In this document: positions 23,142 to 34,910 of the stretch, piece by piece
Position numbering within the stretch: position 1 is the first letter of the stretch
Layout of the letters: every line of letters starts with the position of its first letter
NCBI RefSeq assembly: GCF_000801105.2
Contig: NC_079512.1
Span: 27,917,848 to 27,981,847 of the forward strand
From: Raphanus sativus
Lineage: Eukaryota > Streptophyta > Magnoliopsida > Brassicales > Brassicaceae
Direction: 5' to 3'
DNA length: 64,000 bases
The notes under the pieces: model-generated
The model's input: only the letters and a program-made list of their open reading frames with translations
Database searches by the model: none
Told to the model about the DNA's origin: nothing
Translations under genes and position numbers: made by a program

Positions 23142-24543
23142 ATGGCAAGCAATACCTTGAAAGATTTGAATACTCTTCCTGCAACTGACAAGATGAACGA
23201 ATGTAAACCAAGCTTAGCCAAGCCTTGTGTTGGCAAAACGAATGGCAAGTCTGAAGATAGACCTCTACCGAGCTCCGCTGCTTTGGATCCTACTAGTGCT
23301 GTGGAAACAGAGAAAGCTACTGTGGAAGTTGAATATATTGAATCCGAGAACTTGGACAATGTTGACGATGCTGATGCTCTTCTCAAGGTATTTTTTTCTC
23401 TCATGTTTGTGCTTTTGTGTTTTGGTTTGCATTAAATCCATTAACTGTTTGTTTTTTTCTTTCTTCAGACGGTTGTAGCTGGTCTTGACTCCAAGGATTG
23501 GGTATCAGTCTGCGAGGCTCTTAATAATGTTCGTCGGCTTTCAATATTCCACAAAGAAGCAATGCTGCATCTGCTGTAAGCCATGTTCTCTATACTCGTG
23601 GCTATGACTTTATTATCTCTTAAAACTAGATTGAAATTTTGATGTCTCACGATATGATTTTCCCCTTAACCAGCGATAAAGTGATCCCACTCGTCGTGAA
23701 ATCACTGAAAAATCCAAGAAGTGCGGTGTGTAAAACCGCATGCATGACATCTGCAGACATCTTCACCGCGTATAACAACGATATAACAGATCTGTTGGAT
23801 TCTCTGGTATATATCTTCTTATCTTTTTCTCTTACTCTTTCACTGTTGTTCCCGTTGTTTGAACCTTTACACGTTTCTTACAACGTTTCATTATACACTA
23901 TCCTCTCAGCTTACTCAACTCCTCCTCAAGTCTTCCCAAGATAAAAGGTTTGTCTGCGAGGCAGCAGAGAAAGCTTTAACATCAATGACCAAGTATGTCT
24001 CCCCAACTTTGCTGTTACCAAAGTTGCAACCTTGTCTCAAGAACAGGAATCCTCGGATCCGTGCAAAAGCTTCATCATGCTTTTCAAGAAGTGTTCCCCG
24101 ACTGGTAACAGTTTCTTTGCTTTCCAGATATATCTATCAAAAACGCATCAAATGTTTATGTAACCGTTCCAACAACTCTGTGCGCATGTTATCAGGGTGT
24201 TGAAGGTATTAAAGAATATGGAATCGACAAATTGGTTCAAGCAGCTGCGTCTCAGCTTACCGATCAGCTCCCCGAATCCCGCGAGGCTGCGCGGACCGTC
24301 CTACTAGAACTTCAGACTGTTTATGAAAAAGCTCATCCTATCATCATCAAACATGAGACATCATCATCATCGCCAGAGGAAGAGCAAGCCCCAGAGGCAG
24401 AGCCAATTACTTGGGAGATCTTCTGCCAATCAAAGCTGACGGCACTTAGCGCACAAGCGGTGCTTCGTGTCACCAATGTTGTAGCAGTGACTGCTCGGGA
24501 GGGTTTGGTCACTGCAGGTTCATCGTCTTCATCCCAGTTATAA
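23142..24543 (+). CDS. ARM/HEAT-repeat (TOG-like) protein
   Basis: Five exons (23142-23387, 23469-23575, 23674-23806, 23910-24104, 24196-24543) give 342 aa with all phases consistent. The N-terminal about 80 residues are polar and probably disordered. From TVVAGLDSKDWVSVCEALNN onward come helical ARM/HEAT-type repeats: HKEAMLHLLDKVIPLVVKSL, SAVCKTACMTSADIFTAY, CEAAEKALTSMTKYVSPTLL and RIRAKASSCFSRSV. The repeats resemble the TOG/CLASP-type fold, and a coiled, acidic, serine-rich tail follows. It corresponds to Arabidopsis At5g14790 by order and sequence; role unknown, with microtubule association an inference from the fold. Arabidopsis P5CR (At5g14800) and its neighbours, expected next, are missing. 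Confidence 0.88.
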
Positions 24544-25180
24544 GCCTTCTCTCTACTATTCTTTTTAAACCGTTTGCTACGATCGATCATACAGTTGCAT
24601 GGTATTCTCCGGCCATGATCTACCGAATTGGAAAATTATGGACCGGTATAGAGAGTGAAAACCGGTTATTAAAAATCTTTGGTTATTTTTTTTCCTTTTG
24701 TGAGTGAGATTCGTCTCTCAATCAGAGTCTTCATCAGTGACTTTCTTTTTTTCCCTTATGTGTATATATCTATACCAAGATTTGGTAAGATGGTTTGAAT
24801 CGTTTGGTTTAATCCAAGTTGGTCGGATTCTTTGACAATTCAAGCGTTCATATCTCTCACATAATTATTTACTTGTACAAACGGTTACGAGATTGTTTCA
24901 ACGCTTACCAAACCTCTGGCACACTCTACGCCAGTTATATCTTAGGTCAAGTGTTAAAGTAGTCAGTTCAGGTGTAGTTGCTCATTAGTTTACCAAGGGC
25001 CGATAAAACAAAACAAACTTATAAATAGCCCGCTTAAAAATGACATACTACTGGTATGTCCGACGCCTTACAATAAGGAACGAGAAAATTGTAGAATCGT
25101 GTCGTTCATACAAAACATCAAGGCGTTTTCTAAGGGCTGCAAAGCTAAACCCAAACCAAAAACGACACGAAGCAAGAAAA
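24544..25180. other. Convergent intergenic region
   Basis: About 640 bp between two tail-to-tail genes. No gene or element supported; it holds the two 3' ends. Confidence 0.5.
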
Positions 25181-27866
25181 TCAGTCTTCTATATTAGCAT
25201 AGACGACCACTGAGGACTGAAGATCTCTATCAACCTTGAAATGCGCGTGGAAGAATCTTTTCACCTGTTTCATCGTTAACCAAAGAAATCATATTTTAAT
25301 TTAAAAAAAAAAGCAAATGACGTTAGAGTTGGAAAATCAAATGTTCTTGCCTCTCTGAAGGAATGTTGGATTATGAAATCTCTGAGTTTTATTTCTTCTG
25401 ATGCAAACATCACAATGTGGCTAGGCCGCTCTGACCAGTTTCCAGCTAACTCTGATACGAAACCTAAAGGATCCATCATGAATCGGTCTGACTCGTCAAC
25501 TTGTCCCTTCTCTTCACTGTTTGACAAGAAAACCAAAAGACGAAATACCCTTTTTAAGAATCAAAATCGTCAAAGAAAAGCAACAATTGTGATTTTTGTT
25601 ACCTTGGCGTGCAGTCCAGAAATTGCATTGGAATGTTACTATGGAGAGTAGAATAGTAGGGAGTAGAATGGCATGGCATGAGAAAGAGAATGCTCTTTAC
25701 TCTCCCTTTATATGCTTCTTCCGATAGATAGTTCATCGCATCCTCGGTCCCTCTCTGTTGGAAACAACAACAACAACATTCCTTTTTACCACGAGTCGAG
25801 ATATATATATAGAGAGAGAGAGCACTCAAAGTAATTGATTCTTTACCTGATGGAATAAACTCATGTATAATGCCATTGGGATATTGGTCAGAAGTAAAAA
25901 TAAGACTGAAAGTGTTAGTTTAGGAGACCACTTCTTTCGAGGGACTTGCTTCTTTTTAGTTATTGATGATGGTGATGCCTCCATTTGAGCAAGTGCATAG
26001 CCAGAGAATATCAAAGCAATGGGTAGCACAGGCAGCACAAACCTATCATTCATAGTCTAAGTAGTTCCTTGTGATGTCTTTTTTTTTTTTAACGAAATTG
26101 CAAAAAAAAAATGCATTCTACGTCCATATTACCTGAATTCCTTGTGTCCGAGTAGGCTGTAAATCGTTAAAACCCATAAAATGAGAGCTGAAAGCTTGTG
26201 ATTCTTAGACTTGATCATTCCAGCAACGGAGAGTGGTGTGAAAGTGAAAAGCATGACAAGAAATCCCTGGGAGAAGTACCAGTGCCATGGGTGAGTTCCG
26301 TAATAGTCTCCACCAGATGAAAGGAAATTGAACTTGAGAAAGTTAAGAGGCACAATGACCCATGACCCGTACATCAGACGGTCCAACAAACAGGTTAAGC
26401 CGAGGACCAAAGACCTAACACAAGAAGCAAGTAAGCACTATGAAATCATGGAAACTTAAAGAGTACAGCTGCAGAGATAAAACTCACCCAATCGGGATCA
26501 CCTCTAGGACAACGAATTTGACCTTATTAGGCGTCAAAAACAGCTCAAGCGTCCCAACGTATAACCATATGATAGCACTTGTTGGTCTTACGGCACATGC
26601 TAAAGCCGCTATGACCAAACCCAACTTTCGGTTCACGGGATGGTCCTTTGAAGAATCTCTAATACAAGGCCAGTAGTAGAGCCCCATGATGGTAAGAACA
26701 GTCTCCAAACAGTTCGAAAACGTACGGTTCATACAGAAGAACATGAACCAGTTTGCCAATTGACAAAAGAACTACCATAGCGTTAAGGAAAAAAACCGGA
26801 AATAAAAATGCAAATACAGATAACAAACGAAAACAAATTCAACGATAAGAAGGAATCGGTTATTCATGGCAACCACTAACATATTTATCTCAATAGGACA
26901 GATGTTCCGGGGATCTCTAACTCACTTCCGGTTAAATCGACCTAGCATTGCATTGGAACTATCAAATCTAGTGGTGGGTTGGCTTCACTTTTTGTACACG
27001 ATATTGTAATGTTCATTGGCCACAAATTAATTGCCATACAGTTCAGAGCAGCTTGACTTTTCAATGCAAGCATTTAACTTAGCATGCTACATAGAAAGAG
27101 GATACAGACCAACTTGCAACATTGTCCCCATAGAGAGCATGGGAGAGTTTGTAGAAATAGAGATCACCAAGAGCTGAAAATACGGATTGCAGAAGACGTG
27201 GGGCTTTGCTCTGCATCAGAGAGTTTGTAAACAAATAATAAAGCCCATCATTCTATCTACCTTTTATTTGAATTATTAATGAGAGGTAGCTAGCTAAATA
27301 AAGAAGTATACTGACCATAAGGTAGGGAGTAGTATCAAGAGCCGTGAGATGAAGAAGTTTATACAAGAAAGCGAACAACATGGGATGCAAATAGCTTCGT
27401 ATTCCTCTCTTCCACTCCCATGTCATATAACCATACCTGTCATCATCATGATGATTTAAAATCAACAACAACAATCTCTTTAAAAACAACGCTCACTTGA
27501 CTCTTACGAACTCATCACATTTCTACAATGTGAAAATGATAACAAATGATTCAATCAAAGTTGAACACTCAACACCATAGTAGAATCCACAGCTTAAACA
27601 GCCAGCTTAACATTCAAACATTACCCGAAGACGGTACGGTGGGCTACTTCGAGGGATTGCCAATGCTCGTCTGGATTGAAGTAAGTTTGGATCAACAACG
27701 CGTTCACCACACGAAACGCCAGGCAGAACATGAATATCCGCCTCGTGGATCGCGTTACTCGGATTGATTTGGAAGAAACAGTAGACGAATCCCGACCATC
27801 GCCGCCGTTAGCTGACGCCGCACCGTCGCCATCGCCGTCGGCGTTCCTCCGTTTCCTTATTTCCAT
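25181..27866 (-). CDS. APTG1: GPI mannosyltransferase 3 (PIG-B / GPI10 type)
   Basis: Nine exons on the minus strand (27866-27625, 27436-27316, 27210-27106, 26771-26488, 26414-26133, 26042-25847, 25754-25603, 25516-25351, 25264-25181) give 543 aa. The enzyme adds the third mannose to the GPI-anchor glycan in the ER lumen (GT22 family). The signature FNPDEHWQSLEVAHRTVFG, with the catalytic acidic loop, lies at about residues 60-80 and is followed by YGYMTWEWKRGIRSYLHP. Many hydrophobic spans follow, then HPWHWYFSQGF, LGHKEFRFVLPVLPIALIF and HSTPYYSTLHSN, all typical of PIG-B. I chose the ATG at 27866; an in-frame ATG at 27929 would add 21 aa. Intron 8 needs a GC donor. By memory it matches At5g14850 (ABNORMAL POLLEN TUBE GUIDANCE1). 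Confidence 0.92.
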
Positions 27867-30107
27867 CGTGGGTAGGACGCAGGCCGGACTGAAGTTGAAG
27901 GGCTTATAGTAGGCTGAGTAAAGGCCCATTATTAAACAAGCTCTTTCGATTATTTGGGCCCACCTAGTTTAGTAATATGTCCAACTTATTTATGAATGGG
28001 GTATTTATTATGTGCTTTCAAAACAGCACACGGTTTTCACCCTAAAACTGTAAGCGCCACAACGTTTATAGTCATTAGTAGCTGAACTTATCGGGCCAGT
28101 GGTCGTAGTTGTTGAACCTATTGGTCCAACTATTAGGTCACCGATCAAATTTATTTATTTTAAAATTATATAGGAGGGTGATTATTACAGTGTCTCTTTT
28201 CTTTTTCTTTTTTACAAAAGTTTTGCTATTATTAATCTGTTCTTTTTCAGTTTTTGACAGTAATAATTATTTTATTATATTTTTCGTTTTGAAGAGCAAT
28301 TATTAAATTTCTTAACCACCGAAAATAAATGGTATATATAAAATAGATATGAAAGCAGTTAAAGCACGCGTACCAAACACTCTAAAATATGGTAGTGGGG
28401 AGATAGTGTGCATGCTTGGTGACACCATAAGATAACAAAAAGGGATAGAAAACCCTAGAAACTATTATGCGAATATAAAAGGGAATAACGTAGGAAGATA
28501 TGAAATATTGAAAGTATATATACGTCACGTAAAATATGATGTTTATCCACACAAAAGAGACAACAACTTCGTTTAAGTAAGGGACAACAATTGACAACAG
28601 CTTCCATCATTTCATACTTTTGTTCCACTTTAAAAAATCGTTGGCCGTGTTAGACAGTGTGGTAAGTAATGGGGGGAAAATATTTTAAATTTCCGCCACA
28701 TAACGAGTTATAGAGAGAGAGACTGCTGAGCAATACGTCTTTGGATGTTGATAAACGTAATTATGAAACAATAATATTCTTCCAAGCTTCATCCAACTAG
28801 GAACTCATGGATATACAAATACGATGTTGGTTAAACATTACTATTATCGAATAATTAATTGCTTATTAATATTCGATGATGGCTGCTATTAAGTATGACC
28901 ACGTGTGGCAGATTTGAAATGTTTAAAGATGGTAAAATATATAATCCGAATGGATCCAATCCTTTTTCTATCCTACTTTTGCAACTATGCTTATTATACA
29001 ATAACCATGATTAGTTAACAGTTATATTTTATGTAAATTCCCTTTATTCTTCATGTGGAGTAGACCATACGAAAACATACTTTCTTTCTAAAGAATAATT
29101 AGGGGAAAACAAGATTAGCAACTTGTAAAATAGTAGGCATTTTCCATCCAGACAATGCAAATACAAGTTTTATGACATAGTTACATATTCCTCTTTTCAA
29201 TAAAGTCGCTGGTGTTTATGAAACAGATTAAATAAAACTGAAATTAAACATTTATTAAGATTAAGATAGCAGAAGTTCCCACTTCCCATTCTAGGAGGCA
29301 ACAGCTTTCCTTTTTGTTTGATTTATATAAATGCTTATGAAAGACAAGAAGAAATATCGCGATCATGAACATATTAATCATTTGGGACCCTAATTGAAAA
29401 AGAGTGATATATATCTTGTTTTATTGTACAAAAGTATGTTGTATTTTTGTGAAGTCTAGGACACTCGTTTATCAATTATATTATGCAAAGAAAGAAGATA
29501 AGTTGCTTTCAAAGTGGTAAGAGTTAGGTCTTGATAAGAAAGGCTCGAAGGTGGTGCCACACTAGAATCCCTGCATCTACATACACACGTGTCCAAATAT
29601 TTTTTAAATCAAAATAAAATCAAAATTCTGATTTGAACATTTGTATATAGTTTTGGGATATGTGTGAATAATTTATGGAGTTGTGAGTTGGAGAGGATGA
29701 ACAAACAGGTCACATAAAAATATACCCTAAGGTAAATAATAAAAGAATAGAATAGAATCTCTTGGTACTATCAAACTAAACAATTTTAAAAGACAAAAAG
29801 TGATAAAGACACCAATCTATTCATTCCCCACCCATCTTCCATTAATATTTCTTTATCTCTCATGCACTATTTTCCAATCTCTGACCTTTTTTCTGGGTCA
29901 CTTGCAAATTTGTGGTACATTTATCCACAGTTTCCATTCAAACTACAGAAAATATATTCTGCAGAACATTTCAGTTTGTATTCTAAAAAATACAGGAGTA
30001 TTAAAGAGAGTAAGTAACTGTGATACATCGTTTCATTTGAAAATTGAAATATCACAAACAAATTTAATTCTGGATTGGTCAACTTTCCATAACCAGCTAA
30101 ACTAATA
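27867..30107. other. Large spacer between PIG-B and KUP genes
   Basis: About 2.2 kb, shared 5' region of two divergent genes. Apart from PIG-B's own promoter I see no exon. The sequence is AT-rich and unique-looking, with no clear element. Confidence 0.45.
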
Positions 30108-30354
30108 CTCCCTCTGTTTTTTAAAGATCTATATTCTACGAAAAAAAATTGTTTTAAAAAGATATATTTTTTACTTTTTCAGCTTATTATTTAATGAAAA
30201 TATGTTAACTTCAAAAAAATTAATTGTGTTTATTGGATTTTTATTGGTTAAAGATTATGGAAAATTGTTATTCACAAAAATCAATACATTTTTAATATGA
30301 TTTCTTAATATATGTGAAAATTATAGAATATATATCTTTAAAAAACAGAGGGAG
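30108..30354. mobile_element. Stowaway/mariner-like MITE (CTCCCTCTGTTTTTT family), copy 1
   Basis: A 247-bp element flanked by TA. Perfect inverted ends: CTCCCTCTGTTTTTTAAAGA and TCTTTAAAAAACAGAGGGAG. The reverse complement of this element aligns along its whole length with the element at 37664-37910. It lies about 550 bp upstream of the KUP start codon. A further lone end (TCTTTAAAAAACGGAGTA) is visible at about 30416-30433. Confidence 0.9.
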
Positions 30355-30899
30355 TAGCACATAATGTTCGAAATTTTTCTTTGTGCATAGAGTTTTCTTT
30401 TATTCTAAAAGTCTATCTTTAAAAAACGGAGTAGCATTTTTACGTGGAACTGTTTTACGTTAAAGTTGACACAAACATCTATATACACCTCTATATATGA
30501 ATAGTTATAAAAAATACTATTTTATAATGATATATATATAAAAAGCCATTTACTACCCTATAAGATTTGCACATTCTTCCATAACAAGACGGCCCCACCT
30601 TTTTTTTGTTCTTGAGGAGTATGATATTTTGTAGTTGTATTTGTGGCAGTTAACATAATGAGATCTTTCATATGTTTTGGAGTTATATCTCTTCTCTCTC
30701 CCTCCTTCCCTCTTGTGGTTCTTGATTTTGGCCAAATCTTTCTCATTTCAATGCATTAAAAATCACATAGCCAAAGAATCAAAAAGAAACTTGTGTAACG
30801 TCAATCTAGTTATATCCCCTAATCTTTTCTTGTCTTCCACGAACCAAATCCCATCTTTAAATCATATCAGCTAAGAACAAAAAGAAAAAAAAACACATC

Positions 30900-33800
30900 A
30901 TGGATCTCGAGCGTCTGAGCCCAAGGAACCAAGTTAAGGTGAATCTCTGAACTTCAATTTCGATACCATAACCAAACCTCTGTTGCTAACTCTGTTTTTT
31001 TATCTTTGTCTGCAGAAAGAATCTTGGTGGACGGTTCTGACATTAGCTTACCAGAGCTTAGGTGTGGTCTACGGAGATTTAGCAACTTCACCATTGTACG
31101 TCTACAAGAGCACTTTCGCCGAAGACATCCAGCACTCTGAGACAAACGAAGAGATCTTTGGTGTTCTGTCTCTCATCTTCTGGACATTAACTCTAATCCC
31201 GCTAGTCAAGTACGTCTTTATTGTTCTTCGTGCCGATGATAATGGCGAAGGTGGGACTTTTGCTCTCTACTCTCTACTCTGTCGCCATGCTAGAATCAGC
31301 TCTTTGCCTAATTTCCAGCTCGCCGATGAGGACCTTTCTGAGTATAAGAAAAATTCCGGGGACAATCCGAGGAACTTAAAAGCCAAAGGGTGGAGTTTAA
31401 AAAACACACTTGAGAAGCATAAGTTTCTGCAGAACATGTTGCTTGTTCTTGCTTTGATTGGGACTTGTATGGTCATTGGTGATGGTGTTCTCACACCTGC
31501 AATCTCTGGTAATAAAAGTGTTTAATTCTTCTCGAATTTTTTGTGGATTTTTTCAAGATCTTAGATCCTGATATTTTTTTTTTAATTATATCTTTGCAGT
31601 TTTCTCAGCAGTCTCTGGATTAGAGTTATCCATGTCCAAGGAACAACATCAATGTAAGCTCCATAGTTTCTTTTTTTTAGATAGGTAGGAGTGCTAAAGA
31701 CGGTAAAATTCAAGTTAGGTTGTAAGCTTATTAATTATGTTTAGAATAAGTTAAATTCTTTTGGGTGTGGAAGGTGAGGCTGATGCAGATGCATTCTTCT
31801 TATAATCATAAATTAATGAATGTGGTTTAGGAGTTAAAGTTTACTTATAAAATCAAAAATGATAAAGCTAGGGGAATATAAAAGTCATAAAGCTTATTCT
31901 GAAAAGTGATAATCAAGTGGTCAAATAAAGAAAAGTTAGGTGGTTTGGATAAGACTGAATAAGTTCTTCTAGAATTGAAGTTACCTTCTTTGTCTTAATT
32001 GGTAAATAGTTGATTCATTTTACTATGCAGATGTGGAGGTGCCTGTAGTCTGTGCCATACTGATACTCTTGTTCTCGCTACAACACTATGGAACACATCG
32101 TTTAGGCTTTTTGTTTGCTCCCATTGTCCTTGCATGGCTTCTCTGCATAAGCACCATTGGTGTATACAACATCTTCCATTGGAATCCTCATGTTTACAAA
32201 GCATTGTCTCCTTATTACATCTACAAGTTCCTCAAGAAAACTGGTAAACGCGGCTGGATGTCTCTCGGTGGCATCCTTCTATGCATAACTGGTAATTAAA
32301 AAAAAAAACAGAGATGTAACTGTTTCTTTTTCTTCTTTTCACGAGTTTCAAACACTTTTAACTTATATTCGTTGCGGCTCATCCAGGCTCGGAAGCTATG
32401 TTTGCTGATCTAGGACACTTCACTCAGTTGTCAATACAGGTAAAACTTTTTGATTTTATTTGTAAAGTGTGTTCTCTTACTATCTTTTTACTGAAACTTG
32501 CATTTGTTCTTTTTGGCCGCAGATTGCGTTCACATTCGCTGTTTACCCTTCCTTAATCCTTGCATACATGGGTCAAGCTGCTTATCTGTCTAGGCATCAT
32601 GTTCTCGAGAGCGATTACCGGATTGGATTTTATGTTTCAGTACCAGGTAAATAAATGCACTTCACCATCTTGTTAACATGCGCAATGCTGGCATAGTTAT
32701 TTCACTAGTTTCGTTTGTTGTGTACAGAGAAAATAAGATGGCCGGTTTTGGCTATTGCTATTCTGGCTGCTGTTGTTGGAAGCCAGGCGATAATCACGGG
32801 AACATTCTCCATCATCAAGCAATGCACTTCTCTAGGTTGCTTCCCTAAAGTCAAAGTCGTGCACACATCTTCTAAAATGCACGGCCAGATTTATATCCCG
32901 GAGATCAACTGGACTCTCATGCTGCTATGCTTGGCAGTGACTGTAGGTTTCCGGGACACCAAACACATAAGCAATGCCTCAGGTACAGTGTCCATAAACC
33001 ATAACCAAACTAAACGGGAAAATGGCATATTTCAACTTCGACTTTTCACGTCATGCTTTTTCCCTTTTGTAAACAATAGATCCATGCATATTTCATTATG
33101 AACTATAAATAAATTCAAATAAACTATCTGAATTTTACAATACTATATTGACCGTAACAAAAGTTAGTCAACCGTTAATTCTACTGACTAGCTAGACATC
33201 CAAGTCCAACTAACTCTTGTTGTTAGTCGGATTCAAGTCTGCCGATTTAACGGTTGATTAATTCTTGTTACTGTCAATGTAGTTTTTGTCACAGATTTGT
33301 AAAATTCATATTGCTAATTTACTTTTATTTGTAGTTCATGATGAAATATGTACAATCTATTATTTATAAATGAAAAGTAGAAGTCGAAATACCCCAACTA
33401 TTTAGCAGATTCTGAATCTTTTCTTCTCTCTCTAACATGTATGCAGGTTTGGCGGTTATTACCGTTATGCTAGTAACGACTTGTCTAATGTCACTTGTAA
33501 TAGTCTTATGCTGGCGCAAAAGCTCACTCTACGCGCTAGCCTTCATCTTCTTCTTCGGAACAATAGAATCTCTCTACTTCTCAGCTTCGCTCATCAAGTT
33601 CCTCGAAGGCGCGTGGGTTCCTCTCGCCTTATCCTTCATCTTCCTCCTCATCATGTACGTCTGGCACTACGGAACCGTCATGCGTTACGAGTTCGACGTC
33701 CAGAACAAAGTCTCCATCAACTGGCTCCTCACGCTCTTCGGCTCCTCTAACCTAGGGATCGTCCGTGTCCGCGGTATCGGCGTGATCAACACGGAACTAG

Positions 33801-34510
33801 TCTCGGGCATCCCAGCGATCTTCTCTCATTTCATCACTAACCTCCCTGCGTTCCACCAGGTTGTTGTCTTCCTCTGCGTGAAGTCTGTCCCCGTCCCGCA
33901 TGTTAAACCGGAAGAACGGTTTCTCGTTGGAAGGGTCGGACCGAAGGAGTACCGGTTATACCGGTGTATAGCCCGGTATGGATACCGCGACGTGCATAAA
34001 GATGACGTTGAGTTTGAGCAAGACCTTATCTGCAGTATAGCAGAGTTTATACGTTCGGACAAAGCGTTTGATGAGTCCATAGACCAAGAAAACGAATCTG
34101 GAACCAATGAGAGGCTCACGGTCGTGGCTGCTTCCTCATCAAATCTCGAAGGTGTACAAATCTATGAAGACGACGCAGAACAATCGGAGGTGATTGTGGT
34201 GGCGGCAGCAGAGGCGCAGGTTCCTTCTCCACGAGTGAGGAAAAGGGTACGGTTTGTGTTGCCGGAAAGCGCGAGGATAGATAGGTCAGCGGAGGAGGAG
34301 TTGACGGAGCTGACGGAGGCGCGTGAGGCGGGGATGGCGTTTATAATGGGGCACTCGTATGTGAGAGCGAAGTCAGGTTCGAGTGTGATGAAGAAGATGG
34401 CTATTAACTTTGGGTATGATTTTCTGAGGAGAAACTCGAGAGGTCCTTGTTATGGTCTGTCTACTCCTCATGCTTCTACTTTAGAAGTTGGTATGGTTTA
34501 TATAGTGTGA
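30900..34510 (+). CDS. KUP8: Potassium transporter, KUP/HAK/KT family (KUP8-like)
   Basis: Eight exons (30900-30938, 31016-31508, 31600-31653, 32031-32291, 32387-32439, 32523-32646, 32728-32982, 33447-34510) give 780 aa; KUP8 of Arabidopsis is about 781. It imports or redistributes K+ across the plasma membrane. The family signature [15 protein letters not shown] is at residues 29-43. Further family blocks are [51 protein letters not shown] and [20 protein letters not shown]. About twelve hydrophobic spans precede a long soluble C-terminal region encoded by the last exon ([27 protein letters not shown]). A short first exon ([13 protein letters not shown]) is typical. The downstream NHL gene reproduces the Arabidopsis order (At5g14880, At5g14890). 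Confidence 0.95.
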
Positions 34511-34910
34511 GTGAGTGAATACACGTTTTCTTTTTGTTGAATTGTAAATTAAGTTAAAGATAAATTTGTCAGGTTTTTGTTTTTGTTGTTGTGGTGAGTT
34601 GTAACTTTTGTGTAGAGAGATGTTAGAGTTGCTTGTGGCATAAGTAAGATGTGCTTTTTCATTTTTGTATTAATTTGTCCCTACTGATAAAGATCCAAAA
34701 AAGAAGATTGAACAATAAGTAGACAAGACTCAAGAGCATATGATTCTTGTCTCTTTATGTTTCTTTAACTGCAAATATTTTCTTTTGTCGGCTTAGCTGA
34801 TCATATATACGTAAGTGCATAGGGACACAAATACATATGCAAGTGCATAGTTGTGTACATCTCTAACTTGTAAAGCAACGCTTGCTCTGTTTCCCTTACA
34901 AAACAAAAAT

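Noticed and set aside
27867..27929. Upstream in-frame ATG of the PIG-B gene
   Set aside because: It would add 21 residues with no match to the family N-terminus as I recall it; kept only as an alternative.
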